DNA of 64,000 nt from PALSA-894 sp963828625 (GTDB taxonomy: Bacteria; Pseudomonadota; Alphaproteobacteria; Rhizobiales; Xanthobacteraceae), in NCBI GenBank assembly GCA_963828625.1, contig CAWHEX010000009.1:186001-250000 (forward strand). Direction: 5' to 3'. The number at the start of each line of letters is the position of its first letter. Position 1 is the stretch's first letter. Below, piece after piece: positions 44,807 to 53,832 of the stretch. Under the pieces are notes generated by a model. The model was not told the origin of the DNA. It searched no databases and was given only the letters and a program-made list of their open reading frames with translations. Both the position numbers and the translations under genes were made by a program.

Positions 44807-44841
44807 GACGGGCAGCATGAAAGGCTGCCCGTCTGCGTTTT
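44807..44841 (+). terminator. Hairpin between tctA and tctC
   Basis: A perfect 10-bp stem GACGGGCAGC (44807-44816) / GCTGCCCGTC (44824-44833) with a 7-base loop is followed by TGCGTTTT and then directly by the tctC ribosome site (GAAGGGAGG). It could act as a partial terminator or protect the 3' end of the tctBA message, letting the binding protein be made at a different level. Confidence 0.65.
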
Positions 44842-44856
44842 GAAGGGAGGAATGCC

Positions 44857-45837
44857 ATGAAGTTGTTCACCCGGCTTGCCGGTACGTTGGTAGCGCTCGC
44901 GCTGAGCGCCGTTACGGCAAACGCGCAGGATTATCCGACCAAGAACATCACGCTGATCGTGCCGTTCGCGGCGGGCGGGCCGACCGACGTGATCTCGCGC
45001 ATCATCGGCGAGCACATGTCACGCACGCTCGGCCATCAACTGGTGATCGAGAACACGCTCGGCGCAGGCGGCACGACGGCCTCAACCCGCGCCAAGCGCG
45101 CTGCGCCGGATGGCTACACGCTGATCACCGGCCATATGGGCACGCACGCGGCATCCGTCGCGCTTTATCCGAAGTTGCAGTACGACCCGCGCACGGACTT
45201 CGAGCCGATCGGCCTGATCGCCGGCACGCCGATCCTCATTCTCGCCAAGAAGGACTTTCCCGCGAAGGACCTGAAGGAATTCGTCGCGCACGTGAAGGCA
45301 AACGAAAAGACCCTCAACGCCGCGCATGCGGGTGTCGGCTCGGTGTCGTTCACCACCTGCCTGCTGCTCAACTCGATCCTGGGCGTGAAGCCGGTGGCGG
45401 TGCCGTTCAACGGCACGGGCCCGTCGATGAACGCGCTGGTCGGCGGACAGGTCGACTACATGTGCGACCAGATCGTCAACGCGGTGCCGCAGGTGAAGGG
45501 CGGCACGATCAAGGCCTATGCGATCGCCACGCCGGAGCGTAATCCCTCGCTGCCCGACGTGCCGACCACCAAGGAAGCCGGCTTGCCGGCATTCGAGGCA
45601 TCCGCTTGGAACGCGCTGTTCGCCCCGAAAGGCACGCCGAAGCCGGTCGTCGACAAGCTCGCTGACGCGCTCGCCAAGGCGCTCGACGACGAAGCCGTGC
45701 GCAAGCGCCTGCTCGAACTCGGTTCCGACATTCCGGATGGCCCGCGCCGCGGCCCGGCCGCGCTCGGCACGCTGGTGAAGAGCGAAGTCGACAAGTGGGG
45801 CAAGGTGATCAAGGAGGCGGGCGCGGAGGTGAACTGA
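44857..45837 (+). CDS. tctC: TctC/Bug family periplasmic solute-binding protein
   Basis: A 326-aa exported binding protein. The signal peptide (about residues 1-23, ending ANAQ) is followed by DYPTKNITLIVPFAAGGPTDVISRIIGEHMSRTLGHQLVIEN, GAGGTTASTRAKRAAPDGYTLI and APKGTPKPVVDKLADAL, the standard Bug pattern. The protein should capture a carboxylate or related solute for TctAB. It is third in the operon after an intergenic hairpin, and is followed by a terminator hairpin. Confidence 0.93.
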   Translation: MKLFTRLAGTLVALALSAVTANAQDYPTKNITLIVPFAAGGPTDVISRIIGEHMSRTLGHQLVIENTLGAGGTTASTRAKRAAPDGYTLITGHMGTHAASVALYPKLQYDPRTDFEPIGLIAGTPILILAKKDFPAKDLKEFVAHVKANEKTLNAAHAGVGSVSFTTCLLLNSILGVKPVAVPFNGTGPSMNALVGGQVDYMCDQIVNAVPQVKGGTIKAYAIATPERNPSLPDVPTTKEAGLPAFEASAWNALFAPKGTPKPVVDKLADALAKALDDEAVRKRLLELGSDIPDGPRRGPAALGTLVKSEVDKWGKVIKEAGAEVN

Positions 45838-45863
45838 CGCGCCCCGCGACGCTGGAGTTCTGC

Positions 45864-45898
45864 AACGGGCGGCCACACGGGCCGCCCGTTCGCTTTTC
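45864..45898 (+). terminator. Hairpin terminator after tctC
   Basis: An 11-bp perfect stem AACGGGCGGCC (45864-45874) / GGCCGCCCGTT (45880-45890) with a 5-base loop, followed by CGCTTTTC. It ends the tctBAC unit 26 bases after the tctC stop and separates it from the caspase-Bug gene. Confidence 0.7.
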
Positions 45899-45980
45899 GG
45901 TGCATCCGCGGATATCGCCAAGCCGTTCGCATCTGCTTATGCTCGCGTCAGGCCGTTCTTCTGTTCCGGCCGGGAGGCGC

Positions 45981-47879
45981 ATGCGGAAATTCGTCTCGAT
46001 CGTCGTCGCGATTTTGGCTCTCGCCGTTGCGCTCACTGCGCCGGCGATGGCCGAGCGGCGGCTCGCACTGGTGATCGGCAACGACCGCTACGAGTCGCTT
46101 CCCAGTCTCCAGAAGGCCGTGAACGATTCCGGCGCGATGGAGAGCGCGTTGACGCGTCTCGGCTTCACGGTGTCGCGTGCGACGGACGCCAGCCGCCGGA
46201 GCATGAACGAGCGGATCGAGGCGTTCGCCGGGCAGGTCCAGCGCGGCGACACGGCGCTGTTCTTCTTCGCCGGCCACGGAGTCGAGATCAAAGGAATCAA
46301 CTATCTGCTGCCGACCGACACGCCCGAGGCGCGCGACGGACAGGAAGGTCTGATCACCCGCGAGGGGATCGCGGCCGACAGCATCATCGAACGGCTGCAG
46401 GAGCGCGGCGCACGCGTCACCATGCTGGTGCTCGATGCCTGCCGCGACAATCCGTTCAAGAAAGCGGGCACGCGCGGCGTCGGCGGTTCGCGCGGGCTCG
46501 GTCAGATGACGCCGGCGGAAGGCGTGTTCGTGCTGTTCTCGGCGGGACTCGGCCAGACGGCACTCGACCGGCTTTCGGACGGCGACTCGCATCCGAATTC
46601 GGTGTTTACCCGCACGTTTATCAATCAACTCGATCGTCCGGGTTTGAGCGTGCTCGAGATTGCGAAGACGACGCAGACGGAAGTGCGCAAGCTCGCGCTC
46701 ACCGTCGACCATCGCCAGCAGCCGGCGTTCTACGACCAGATTGACGGCGTCCTTGTGCTCAAGCCGCCCGGTGGAGCGCCCGCGCCAACCGTTGCGTCTC
46801 CTGCGCCGGCGCCCGCGGCGCCGTCCCGGCCGTCAACGCCGGTTGTCGCAACAGTGCAGCCGTCCGCACCGGCCGCGCCGGAACGCGCGCCCGCGCCGCC
46901 GGCAGGCGGGCCCGTCAGCAAAGTGTTCACCAGCCGCAGCGCGGCCGTCGGTGCCGGGGCGGGCAACGTGCGCTCGGGGACCTTTCCGTCGAAGCCGATC
47001 ACAATCATTGTGCCATTCGTTGCCGGCGGAACGATGGACTTTACCGCCCGCGCGATCGCGCAGCCGATGTCTGCCGCACTCGGCCAACCCGTCAATGTCG
47101 AGAATGTGCCTGGAGCCGGCGGCACGGCCGGGATGACCCAGGTGCGCAACGCCGCGCCGGACGGCCACGTTCTGGTCATGGGCGGCATCGCCGCGCTGAT
47201 TTCAAATCTGGCGCAGCAGGACAAGTCGTCCGATCCAGCGTCGGATTTCGAGGGCATCGGGCTGGTGGCCGCGACACCGTTTGTCATCATGGGCAAGAAG
47301 GATTTGCCGGCGACCGATCTCGGCAGCTTCATCGCCTATCTCAAAAGCCGCAACGGTGCCGCCACTTACGGTTCCGGCGGCGTGGGCAGCTCGGCTCATC
47401 TTGCCTGCCAGCAATTCAACAGCCTCGCGAACGCCCGATCCACCCACGTGCCGTATCGCGGAATGGCGGACGCGGTCGCTGAGCTCAACAAAGGCAGCGT
47501 GGATTACGTCTGCGCCGAAATATCCACCGTGCGGTCACAGGTGCGCTCCGGCGCCATCAAGGCATTGGGCGTCGCGTCCGCCGAGCGCCTTGAGAATCTT
47601 TCCACGGTCCAGACAGGCGCCGAAGGGGGCGTGCCCGGCTTCATCGCGTCATCCTGGTACGCGCTTCTCGCGCCGAAGGGGACGCCGAAGAGCGTCATCG
47701 ACAAGCTCAGCTATGCGCTCGGCCGCGCGCTGGACGATTCCGCAACGCGCCGGAAGCTGATCGCCAGTTTGGGAGAACTTCCCTTGGCGGTGAACCGCTC
47801 GCCGCAGGCCGTCGAGGCTTTCATGCGCGCCGAATCCGCCAAATGGACGCCGGTCGTCAAGGCGGCGGGGATCAATTGA
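45981..47879 (+). CDS. Exported caspase-like peptidase (C14) domain fused to a TctC/Bug solute-binding domain
   Basis: A 632-aa protein from the ATG at 45981 with a GGGAGG ribosome site. A signal peptide (about 1-24, ending AMA) precedes a C14 caspase/metacaspase domain (about 26-262): RRLALVIGNDRY, LFFFAGHGVEI with the catalytic His near 99, and LVLDACRDNPF with the catalytic Cys near 154. A Pro/Ala-rich linker (about 262-330) leads to a complete Bug domain (about 334-632): PSKPITIIVPFVAGGTMDFTARAIA, GAGGTAGMTQVRNAAPDGHVLVM and APKGTPKSVIDKLSYALGRALDD. Both parts are full length and in one uninterrupted frame. The pairing of a periplasmic peptidase with a solute-binding domain next to a TTT operon is unusual; a ligand-controlled protease is one hypothesis. 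Confidence 0.88.
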   Translation: MRKFVSIVVAILALAVALTAPAMAERRLALVIGNDRYESLPSLQKAVNDSGAMESALTRLGFTVSRATDASRRSMNERIEAFAGQVQRGDTALFFFAGHGVEIKGINYLLPTDTPEARDGQEGLITREGIAADSIIERLQERGARVTMLVLDACRDNPFKKAGTRGVGGSRGLGQMTPAEGVFVLFSAGLGQTALDRLSDGDSHPNSVFTRTFINQLDRPGLSVLEIAKTTQTEVRKLALTVDHRQQPAFYDQIDGVLVLKPPGGAPAPTVASPAPAPAAPSRPSTPVVATVQPSAPAAPERAPAPPAGGPVSKVFTSRSAAVGAGAGNVRSGTFPSKPITIIVPFVAGGTMDFTARAIAQPMSAALGQPVNVENVPGAGGTAGMTQVRNAAPDGHVLVMGGIAALISNLAQQDKSSDPASDFEGIGLVAATPFVIMGKKDLPATDLGSFIAYLKSRNGAATYGSGGVGSSAHLACQQFNSLANARSTHVPYRGMADAVAELNKGSVDYVCAEISTVRSQVRSGAIKALGVASAERLENLSTVQTGAEGGVPGFIASSWYALLAPKGTPKSVIDKLSYALGRALDDSATRRKLIASLGELPLAVNRSPQAVEAFMRAESAKWTPVVKAAGIN

Positions 47880-47906
47880 TCTGAACTCCGGTGAAGATAC
47901 GCGCGC

Positions 47907-48872
47907 TCACTCCACCTTGATATTCGCCTTCTTTGCGACTGCGCTCCACTTCGCGGTCTGCGCCGCCATGAAGCTGCCGAACTCGCTGGAGCTTCCGGTC
48001 GCGAGCGCGCTGCCGAGCTTTCCGACCGCAGCGCGCATCTCATCCGTGGCGAAGCCTTCGTTGATCGTTGCGTTGAGCTTCGCGACGATGTCGGGCGGCG
48101 TTCCGGCGGGCGCGACGACGCCGTAGAAGGTCGCCACCTCGTAGTCCGGCACGCCCGCCTCGATCATGGTCGGAATGTCGGGCGCGAGCGGCGTGCGGTT
48201 GCGGCTCGTGATGGCGAGCGCGCGCACCTTGCCCTCGCGGATCTGCGGCAACAGGATCGAGATCGCCTCGAAGGTGCAGTGCACCTGCGCGCCGAGCAGC
48301 GCGGTGACGGCTTCGCCGCCGCTCTTGTACGGCACGCCGACGAGATCGACTCCCGCATTGGCCTTGAACAGCTCGCCCGCAAGATGCGGCAGGCCACCCT
48401 GGCCGGTGTGCGCGATGTTGAACTTGCCCGGATTGGCCTTCGCGTCCGCGACCAGTTCCTGCACGCTCTTCCACGGAGTGCCGGGATGCGCGACGAGGAT
48501 CTGGTAGCTCTCGGAAATCTTCGCCACGGGCGCAAAGCTTTTCGCCGGATCGTAGCCGGCGCTCGCCGACACCGCCGGGATGACGGCGAACACGGAGGTG
48601 TTGCCGACGAGCAGCGTGTAGCCGTCGGGCGCCGCGGTCGCGACCGCGCGCGCGCCGATCGCGCCGCCTGCGCCGGGGCGGTTCTCGACCACCGCCGGCT
48701 GGCCAAGCTTGGGCAAGATCTGCGCGAGCAGCCGCGCCGGAATGTCGGTCGGCCCGCCCGGCGCGGACGGAACGATCAGGCGGATCGGCTTGTCGGGAAA
48801 GGTCTGCGCCAGGGCGGGGGCGGCGACCGCGCAAGCGGCTGATGCGACAAGAAATTGCCGGCGCGAAATCAT
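47907..48872 (-). CDS. TctC/Bug family solute-binding protein with Tat-type signal
   Basis: A 321-aa binding protein from the ATG at 48872. The N-terminus SRRQFLVASAACAVAAPALAQ is a twin-arginine-type signal, followed by TFPDKPIRLIVPSAPGGPTDIPARLLAQILPKLGQPAVVENRPGAGGAIGARAV and APDGYTLLVG, and near the end VVAPAGTPPDIVAKLNATI. It is convergent with the caspase-Bug gene and has no permease gene beside it, so it may be an orphan receptor using a distant or shared TctAB. The ligand is unknown. Confidence 0.9.
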   Translation of the reverse strand: MISRRQFLVASAACAVAAPALAQTFPDKPIRLIVPSAPGGPTDIPARLLAQILPKLGQPAVVENRPGAGGAIGARAVATAAPDGYTLLVGNTSVFAVIPAVSASAGYDPAKSFAPVAKISESYQILVAHPGTPWKSVQELVADAKANPGKFNIAHTGQGGLPHLAGELFKANAGVDLVGVPYKSGGEAVTALLGAQVHCTFEAISILLPQIREGKVRALAITSRNRTPLAPDIPTMIEAGVPDYEVATFYGVVAPAGTPPDIVAKLNATINEGFATDEMRAAVGKLGSALATGSSSEFGSFMAAQTAKWSAVAKKANIKVE

Positions 48873-48908
48873 GTTTCCCCCGTGGACTTGCCAGCTTTGC
48901 CAAACGGT

Positions 48909-48930
48909 TGCACGCCCTGTCCGGCGTGCA
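48909..48930. promoter_or_regulatory. Inverted repeat between the Bug gene and thyA
   Basis: TGCACGCC (48909-48916) / GGCGTGCA (48923-48930) with a 6-base spacer lies 37 bases upstream of the Bug gene start (minus strand) and 68 bases before thyA. It could be an operator or an attenuator-type hairpin; no factor can be named. Confidence 0.3.
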
Positions 48931-48998
48931 CAAGTAGGGCTCACGGCTTCGCCGCCGGGCGGCGCGGCGCTAAAGTGCCGCCGAATCGGACGTCATCG

Positions 48999-49793
48999 AT
49001 GCGCCAGTATCACGAGCTGATGGAACGCATCCTGCGCGAAGGCGTGGAGAAGCGCGACCGCACCGGCACCGGCACGCGCTCGGTGTTCGGCCATCAGATG
49101 CGCTTCGATCTCGCCGAAGGCTTCCCGATGCTCACCACCAAGAAGCTGCACCTGAAATCGATCGTCCACGAGCTGCTCTGGTTCCTCGCGGGCGACACCA
49201 ACATCAAGTACCTGAACGACCACGGCGTGCGCATCTGGGACGAGTGGGCGGACGAGCGCGGCGAGCTCGGGCCGGTCTACGGCTCGCAGTGGCGCTCATG
49301 GCCGGCGGCCGACGGCGCCGCGATCGACCAGATCGCGCATGTGGTCGAGATGATCCGGAAGAACCCGGACTCGCGACGGCTGATCGTCACCGCGTGGAAT
49401 CCCGCCGAAGTGGACAAGATGGCGCTGCCGCCGTGCCACTGTCTCTTTCAGTTCTATGTCGCGGAGGGCCGGCTTTCCTGCCAGCTCTACCAGCGCTCGG
49501 CCGATACGTTTCTCGGCGTGCCGTTCAACATCGCATCCTATGCGCTGCTGACGCTGATGGTCGCGCAGGTGACCGGCTACAAGGCGGGCGACTTCGTGCA
49601 CACGTTCGGCGATGTGCATCTTTATCTCAATCATCTCGAGCAGGCGCAGCTCCAGCTTTCGCGCGCGCCGAAGAAGCTGCCGGTGATGAAGCTCAACCCG
49701 GCCGTGAAGGACCTGTTCGCATTCCGCTACGAGGATTTCGTGCTCGAAGGCTACGAGCCGCACCCGCACATCAAGGCCGAGGTCTCGGTGTGA
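48999..49793 (+). CDS. thyA: Thymidylate synthase
   Basis: Converts dUMP to dTMP using methylene-tetrahydrofolate. The 264-aa product starts MRQYHELMERILREGVEKRDRTGTGT and carries FPMLTTKKLHLKSIVHELLWFLAGDTN, the catalytic ALPPCHCLFQFYV with the active Cys, QLYQRSADTFLGVPFNIASYALL and HLYLNHLEQA. The ATG at 48999 gives the standard E. coli-like length. The dihydrofolate reductase gene lies close downstream, with a GNAT gene between, matching a common Rhizobiales order. Confidence 0.97.
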   Translation: MRQYHELMERILREGVEKRDRTGTGTRSVFGHQMRFDLAEGFPMLTTKKLHLKSIVHELLWFLAGDTNIKYLNDHGVRIWDEWADERGELGPVYGSQWRSWPAADGAAIDQIAHVVEMIRKNPDSRRLIVTAWNPAEVDKMALPPCHCLFQFYVAEGRLSCQLYQRSADTFLGVPFNIASYALLTLMVAQVTGYKAGDFVHTFGDVHLYLNHLEQAQLQLSRAPKKLPVMKLNPAVKDLFAFRYEDFVLEGYEPHPHIKAEVSV

Positions 49794-50285
49794 GTGTTGA
49801 CGGATCGCTGACGATCCGCTCCTGCGCGGCCGGGCGAGGCCGGCCTCGCACTTGCGTTCGTGCGCGAGCTTGCCGAATACGAGAAGCTCACCCACGAGTG
49901 CGTCGCGACCGAAGCGATGATCGATGCGGCATTGTTCGGCGAACAGCCGCGCATCTTCTGCGAGTTCGCGGAGTGGAACGGCGAGGCGGTCGGCTTCGCG
50001 CTCTGGTGTCTCAACTTCTCGACCTTCAGCGGCAAGTCCGGCCTCTATCTCGAGGACCTGTTCGTGCGCGCGAGCCATCGCGGCAAGGGGATCGGCAAGG
50101 CGCTGATGATCGAGCTTGCGAGGAGGTGCGTCGCGAACGGCTGGGGCCACTTCCAGTGGTCGGTGCTCGACTGGAACACGCCGTCGATCGATTTCTACAA
50201 ATCGCTCGGCGCGACCATGCTGGACGAATGGACCGGCGTGCGCGTATCCGGCGATGCGCTCGCCAAACTGGCGGAGCGCGCGTGA
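49790..50285 (+). CDS. GNAT family N-acetyltransferase (one frameshift)
   Basis: Repaired, about 164 aa. It starts at a GTG overlapping the thyA stop. The early part reads SVDGSLTIR and then, after removing one T at 49820, continues PARPGEAGLALAFVRELAEYEKL in the main frame. The acetyl-CoA core is visible at LYLEDLFVRASHRGKGIGKALMIELAR, with WSVLDWNTPSIDFYKSLGATMLDEW near the end. The substrate is unknown; related proteins are annotated as diamine or amino-acid acetyltransferases. Its end overlaps the GTG start of folA. Confidence 0.85.
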
Positions 50286-50811
50286 CGCAGATCGTCATCA
50301 TCGCCGCCGTTGCCGACAACGGCGTGATCGGGCAGGGCGGCAAGATGCCGTGGCGGCTGAAATCCGACATGGCCCATTTCACGCGCGCTCACCAAGGGCA
50401 AGCCTGTTGTGATGGGGCGCAAGACCTATGACTTCGCTGCACATCAAGCCGCTGCCCGGCCGCACGAACATTGTGATCACGCGCGACAGGAGCTTCACGG
50501 CGCCGGGCGTGCTGGTGGCGCCGGGTCTCGAAGCCGCGCTGGAGGCCGCGCGCGGCGACGCGATGCGGCGCGGCAGCGACGTCATGGTGATCGGCGGCAC
50601 GGAGATCTACGCGCAGGCGATGCCGTTCGCGGACCGGCTGGAGATCACGCAGGTGCATGCGTCGCCGGAGGGCGATACGCGGTTCCCGGCGATCGATCCC
50701 GCGCTCTGGCGCGAGGCCGCGCGCGCTTGCCATCCGGCCGGACCGCAGGACGCCGCCGCATACGATTTCGTGAGCTATCTCAGGGCAAACGCGCTAGACC
50801 CTGAACGTTAA
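50282..50811 (+). CDS. folA: Dihydrofolate reductase (two frameshifts)
   Basis: Reduces dihydrofolate to tetrahydrofolate. The GTG start overlaps the preceding stop (GTGA). The N-terminus IVIIAAVADNGVIGQGGKMPWRLKSDMAHF is in one frame; after one inserted base (A at 50381) the next frame gives RALTKGKPVVMGRKTY; after another (T at about 50433) the third gives SLHIKPLPGRTNIVITRD, then VMVIGGTEIYAQAMPFADRLEITQVHA to the stop. All DHFR blocks are present in order. As folA is normally essential, the shifts look like read errors. Confidence 0.9.
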
Positions 50812-50927
50812 CTCTGGCTCCGCGACGGCACGCCGCAGCAAGGCGATGCGTTGAAAGCCATAAGGGTGTCCCATATAACCCCGCGGGGAACGCGCCCGGC
50901 ACATCAGGCCGGGCAGGAGAGAATTCA

Positions 50928-52074
50928 ATGCCATGGAGTAACCAGGGCGGTGGCCCGTGGGGCGGCGGGAGGCGGCTCCAAGGGGCCCTGGGGCTCGGGC
51001 CCGCAGTCGACCGGCCCGACGCCGCCGGACCTTGAGGAATTGCTGCGCCGCAGCCAGGACAAGCTGAAGGGCATTCTGCCGGGCGGCAATCTTGGCGGCC
51101 GCGGCGTGATCGTGATCGTGCTCGTCGCCATCGTGGTCTGGGGCTTCTCGGGCTTCTTCCGGGTCGAGCCCGACGAACTCGGCGTGGTGCTGCGCTTCGG
51201 CAAGTACACGCGCGACGCCAAACCCGGCCTGAATTATCACCTGCCGTATCCGGTCGAGACCGTGCTCACCCCGAAGGTCACGCGCGTCAACCGCATCGAC
51301 ATCGGCATGCGGCTGATCGAGGACTCGCGCCGCGGCACGCAGCTGCGCGACGTGCCGGAAGAGAGCCTAATGCTCACCGGCGACGAGAACATCGTCGACG
51401 TCGACGTTTCGGTGTTCTGGCTGGTGAAGACCGGCGGCGCCGGCGACTACCTGTTCAACATCCAGAACCCGGAAGGCACCGTGAAGGCGGTCGCCGAAAG
51501 CGCCATGCGCGAGGTGGTCGGCCGTTCGGAGATTCAGCCGATCCTGACCGGCGCGCGGCAGACGATCGAAACCGCGGTGCACGAACTGATGCAGAAGGTG
51601 CTCGACGGCTATCAGGCCGGCGTACAGGTCACGCAGGTGCAGATGCAGAAGGTCGATCCGCCCGCGCAGGTGATCGATGCGTTCCGCGACGTGCAGGCGG
51701 CGCGCGCCGACCTCGAACGCGCGCAGAACGAGGCGCAGACCTACGCCAACCGCGTCGTTCCGGAAGCGCGCGGTCGCGCCGCGCAGGTCCAGCAGTCTGC
51801 CGAAGCCTATCGCGAGCAGACCGTCGCCGAGGCGAAGGGTCAGGCGGCACGCTTCAGCCAGGTCTATGAGCAATACAAGAAGGCGCCTGTGGTCACGCGC
51901 CAGCGCATCTATCTGGAGACGATGGAGCGCGTGTTCGGCGGCACCGACAAGATCCTTCTCGATTCCAACCAGCAGGGCGGTAACGCGGGCGGCAACGTCG
52001 TGCCGATCCTGCCGCTCAACGAAATGCTCCGGCGCACGCCGGACGCCGGTACAACGACGGGAGGCACCCGATGA
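50928..52074 (+). CDS. hflK: FtsH protease modulator HflK (one frameshift near the start)
   Basis: An SPFH/Band 7 membrane protein that, with HflC, forms a cage around FtsH and modulates its proteolysis. The correct start is the ATG at 50928 with an AGGAGAG ribosome site; it opens MPWSNQGGGPWGGG, and removing one A at about 50970 continues GGSKGPWGSGPQ in the main frame. One TM (GVIVIVLVAIVVWGFSGFF) precedes the Band 7 domain (FRVEPDELGVVLRFGKYTRDAKPGLNYHLPYPVE) and a coiled coil. The repaired length is about 381 aa. Its stop overlaps the hflC start (ATGA). Confidence 0.92.
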
Positions 52075-52991
52075 AACTCGGTATCGCCGGCGGCGTGCTC
52101 GCCGTTCTCGCCGTCATTGCGGCCATCATCGGCTACTCGTCGATGTTCACCGTCTACCAGACGCGCCTCGCGCTCGTGGTGCGCCTCGGCCAGCCGGTGC
52201 GCGTCGTCACCGAGCCGGGCCTGAACTTCAAGATCCCGCTGATCGACAGCGTGATCTATGTCGACAAGCGCATCCTCGATCTGGAAAACGCCGCGCAGGA
52301 AGTGATCGCGTCGGACCAGAAGCGCCTCGTGGTCGATGCCTTCGCGCGCTACAAGATCAAGGACGCGCTGCTGTTCTATCAATCGGTCGGCTCGATCGAA
52401 GGCGCGAACTCGCGGCTCTCGACCTTGCTCAACGCGGCGCTGCGCCGCGTGCTCGGTGAATCGACGCTCACCCACGTGGTGCGCGACGAGCGCGCCGCCC
52501 TGATGGCGCGCGTGCGCGAGCAGCTCGATCGCGAAGCGGCTCAGTTCGGCATCACGGTGGTTGACGTGCGTATCCGTCGCGCCGATCTGCCCGAGCAGAA
52601 CAGCCAGGCGGTCTACCAGCGCATGCAGACCGAACGTCAGCGCGAGGCGGCCGAGTTCCGCGCCAACGGCTCGCAACGCAAGCAGGAGATCCAGGCGCGC
52701 GCTGATCGCGACGTCACGGTGCTCATCGCCGACGCGCAGGCGAGGGGCGACACGATCCGCGGCGAGGGCGAGGCGGAACGCAATCGCATCTTCGCCGATG
52801 CGTTCAACAAGGACCCGGACTTCTTCGCTTTCTATCGTTCGATGCAGGCCTACGAGGCAGGGCTTGGGCACCGCGACACCCGCATGGTGCTGCGGCCCGA
52901 CAGCGACTTCTTCCGCTACTTCGCCGATCCGAGCGGCAAAATGCGCGACGACGGCAGGACGCCGCCCGCGAACGCTGCGCCACGTCAGTAA
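52071..52991 (+). CDS. hflC: FtsH protease modulator HflC
   Basis: A 306-aa partner of HflK. One N-terminal TM (GGVLAVLAVIAAIIGYSSMF) is followed by the Band 7 domain (RLALVVRLGQPVRVVTEPGLNFKIPLIDSVIYVDKRIL), the conserved VVDVRIRRADLPEQNSQAVYQRMQTERQREAAEFRA helix and a coiled coil, ending in a short polar tail. It overlaps hflK by four bases. Length and order are standard. Confidence 0.95.
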   Translation: MKLGIAGGVLAVLAVIAAIIGYSSMFTVYQTRLALVVRLGQPVRVVTEPGLNFKIPLIDSVIYVDKRILDLENAAQEVIASDQKRLVVDAFARYKIKDALLFYQSVGSIEGANSRLSTLLNAALRRVLGESTLTHVVRDERAALMARVREQLDREAAQFGITVVDVRIRRADLPEQNSQAVYQRMQTERQREAAEFRANGSQRKQEIQARADRDVTVLIADAQARGDTIRGEGEAERNRIFADAFNKDPDFFAFYRSMQAYEAGLGHRDTRMVLRPDSDFFRYFADPSGKMRDDGRTPPANAAPRQ

Positions 52992-53033
52992 CGTTTCACG
53001 CCGCGGCTTCCGCGGCGCCGTGCCGGTTGTCCC

Positions 53034-53219
53034 ATGGCGGATTTCATCGTCGCGCTCGGTCTCGTGTTCGTCATCGAGGGCCTGATCTTCGCCGTGAGCC
53101 CTTCGTCGGCCAAGAAGGCGATGGCGCACGTGCTGGAGACGCCGGAGGGGCCGCTGCGCATCGTCGGCATCGCGTCGGCGGTGCTGGGCGTGATCCTGGT
53201 GTGGTTCGTGCGCGGTTAG
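53034..53219 (+). CDS. DUF2065 small membrane protein
   Basis: A 61-aa protein with two hydrophobic helices (MADFIVALGLVFVIEGLIFAVSP and IVGIASAVLGVILVWFV) around a short polar loop, the YjeT/DUF2065 pattern. It normally lies between hflC and degP in Rhizobiales, probably in the same transcript. A GCCGCGG/CCGCGGC hairpin sits in the gap after hflC. Function is unknown. Confidence 0.88.
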   Translation: MADFIVALGLVFVIEGLIFAVSPSSAKKAMAHVLETPEGPLRIVGIASAVLGVILVWFVRG

Positions 53220-53240
53220 CGCGGCGCTATGCCCGTGACT

Positions 53241-53807
53241 TCATAGTCCGATTGCGATCTCTGCCCAACGCAGCATCGCGGGGCTATTTAGGAACGTGAT
53301 GACCTCCGGCTCGATTGACTCCGGCCGGTCGTGCGAGAGCGCGACGGTTGCGACGATCATGTCGCAGCGGTCGTTGAAGGCGACCGAGATGACACTTCTG
53401 GTCGACGCGGTCGCGGCGAGCCGGTAGGCCCTGCTGCGGCCTTGCATTCGCCCGACGCTGATTTCCCGGCCGGCACCCAGCGGCGTGACTTCGCCGACCA
53501 GATCGAAATCGCTCATGCGATCGAGCTCGGTGTCGTCCGATATCCCCGTCACGCAGTTGCAGAAGCCGACCTTGGCGCGGACATAAATATTCACGCCCGC
53601 ATTGCAGCCGGCCGCGTTGCAGCGGAAGGCTTTGCCCTTTCCCCACTGGTCGATCGGAAACGGCCAAGCCATTTCCGTCCAAGCTCCTTCCGTTAAAGCC
53701 GGACGAGGGACAGAACTGACCGGACCGGTCTTCAGGAGTGCGACCGCAACGGCGCCACTGCCCAAGGCAAGCGCGACGCCGACGACGATTGCGAGGCTTT
53801 TGTTCAT
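53241..53807 (-). CDS. Hypothetical exported Cys-containing protein
   Basis: A 188-aa frame from the ATG at 53807 with an N-terminal hydrophobic anchor or signal (SLAIVVGVALALGSGAVAVALL). The mature part has a cluster of Cys residues (AFRCNAAGCNAG and VGFCNCVTG), which could form disulfides or bind metal. I do not recognise the family. It lies 25 bases downstream of the TPR gene on the same strand, so the two probably form an operon. Confidence 0.65.
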   Translation of the reverse strand: MNKSLAIVVGVALALGSGAVAVALLKTGPVSSVPRPALTEGAWTEMAWPFPIDQWGKGKAFRCNAAGCNAGVNIYVRAKVGFCNCVTGISDDTELDRMSDFDLVGEVTPLGAGREISVGRMQGRSRAYRLAATASTRSVISVAFNDRCDMIVATVALSHDRPESIEPEVITFLNSPAMLRWAEIAIGL

Positions 53808-53832
53808 CGCTGCCGCCGTCGGCGTTGACCGG

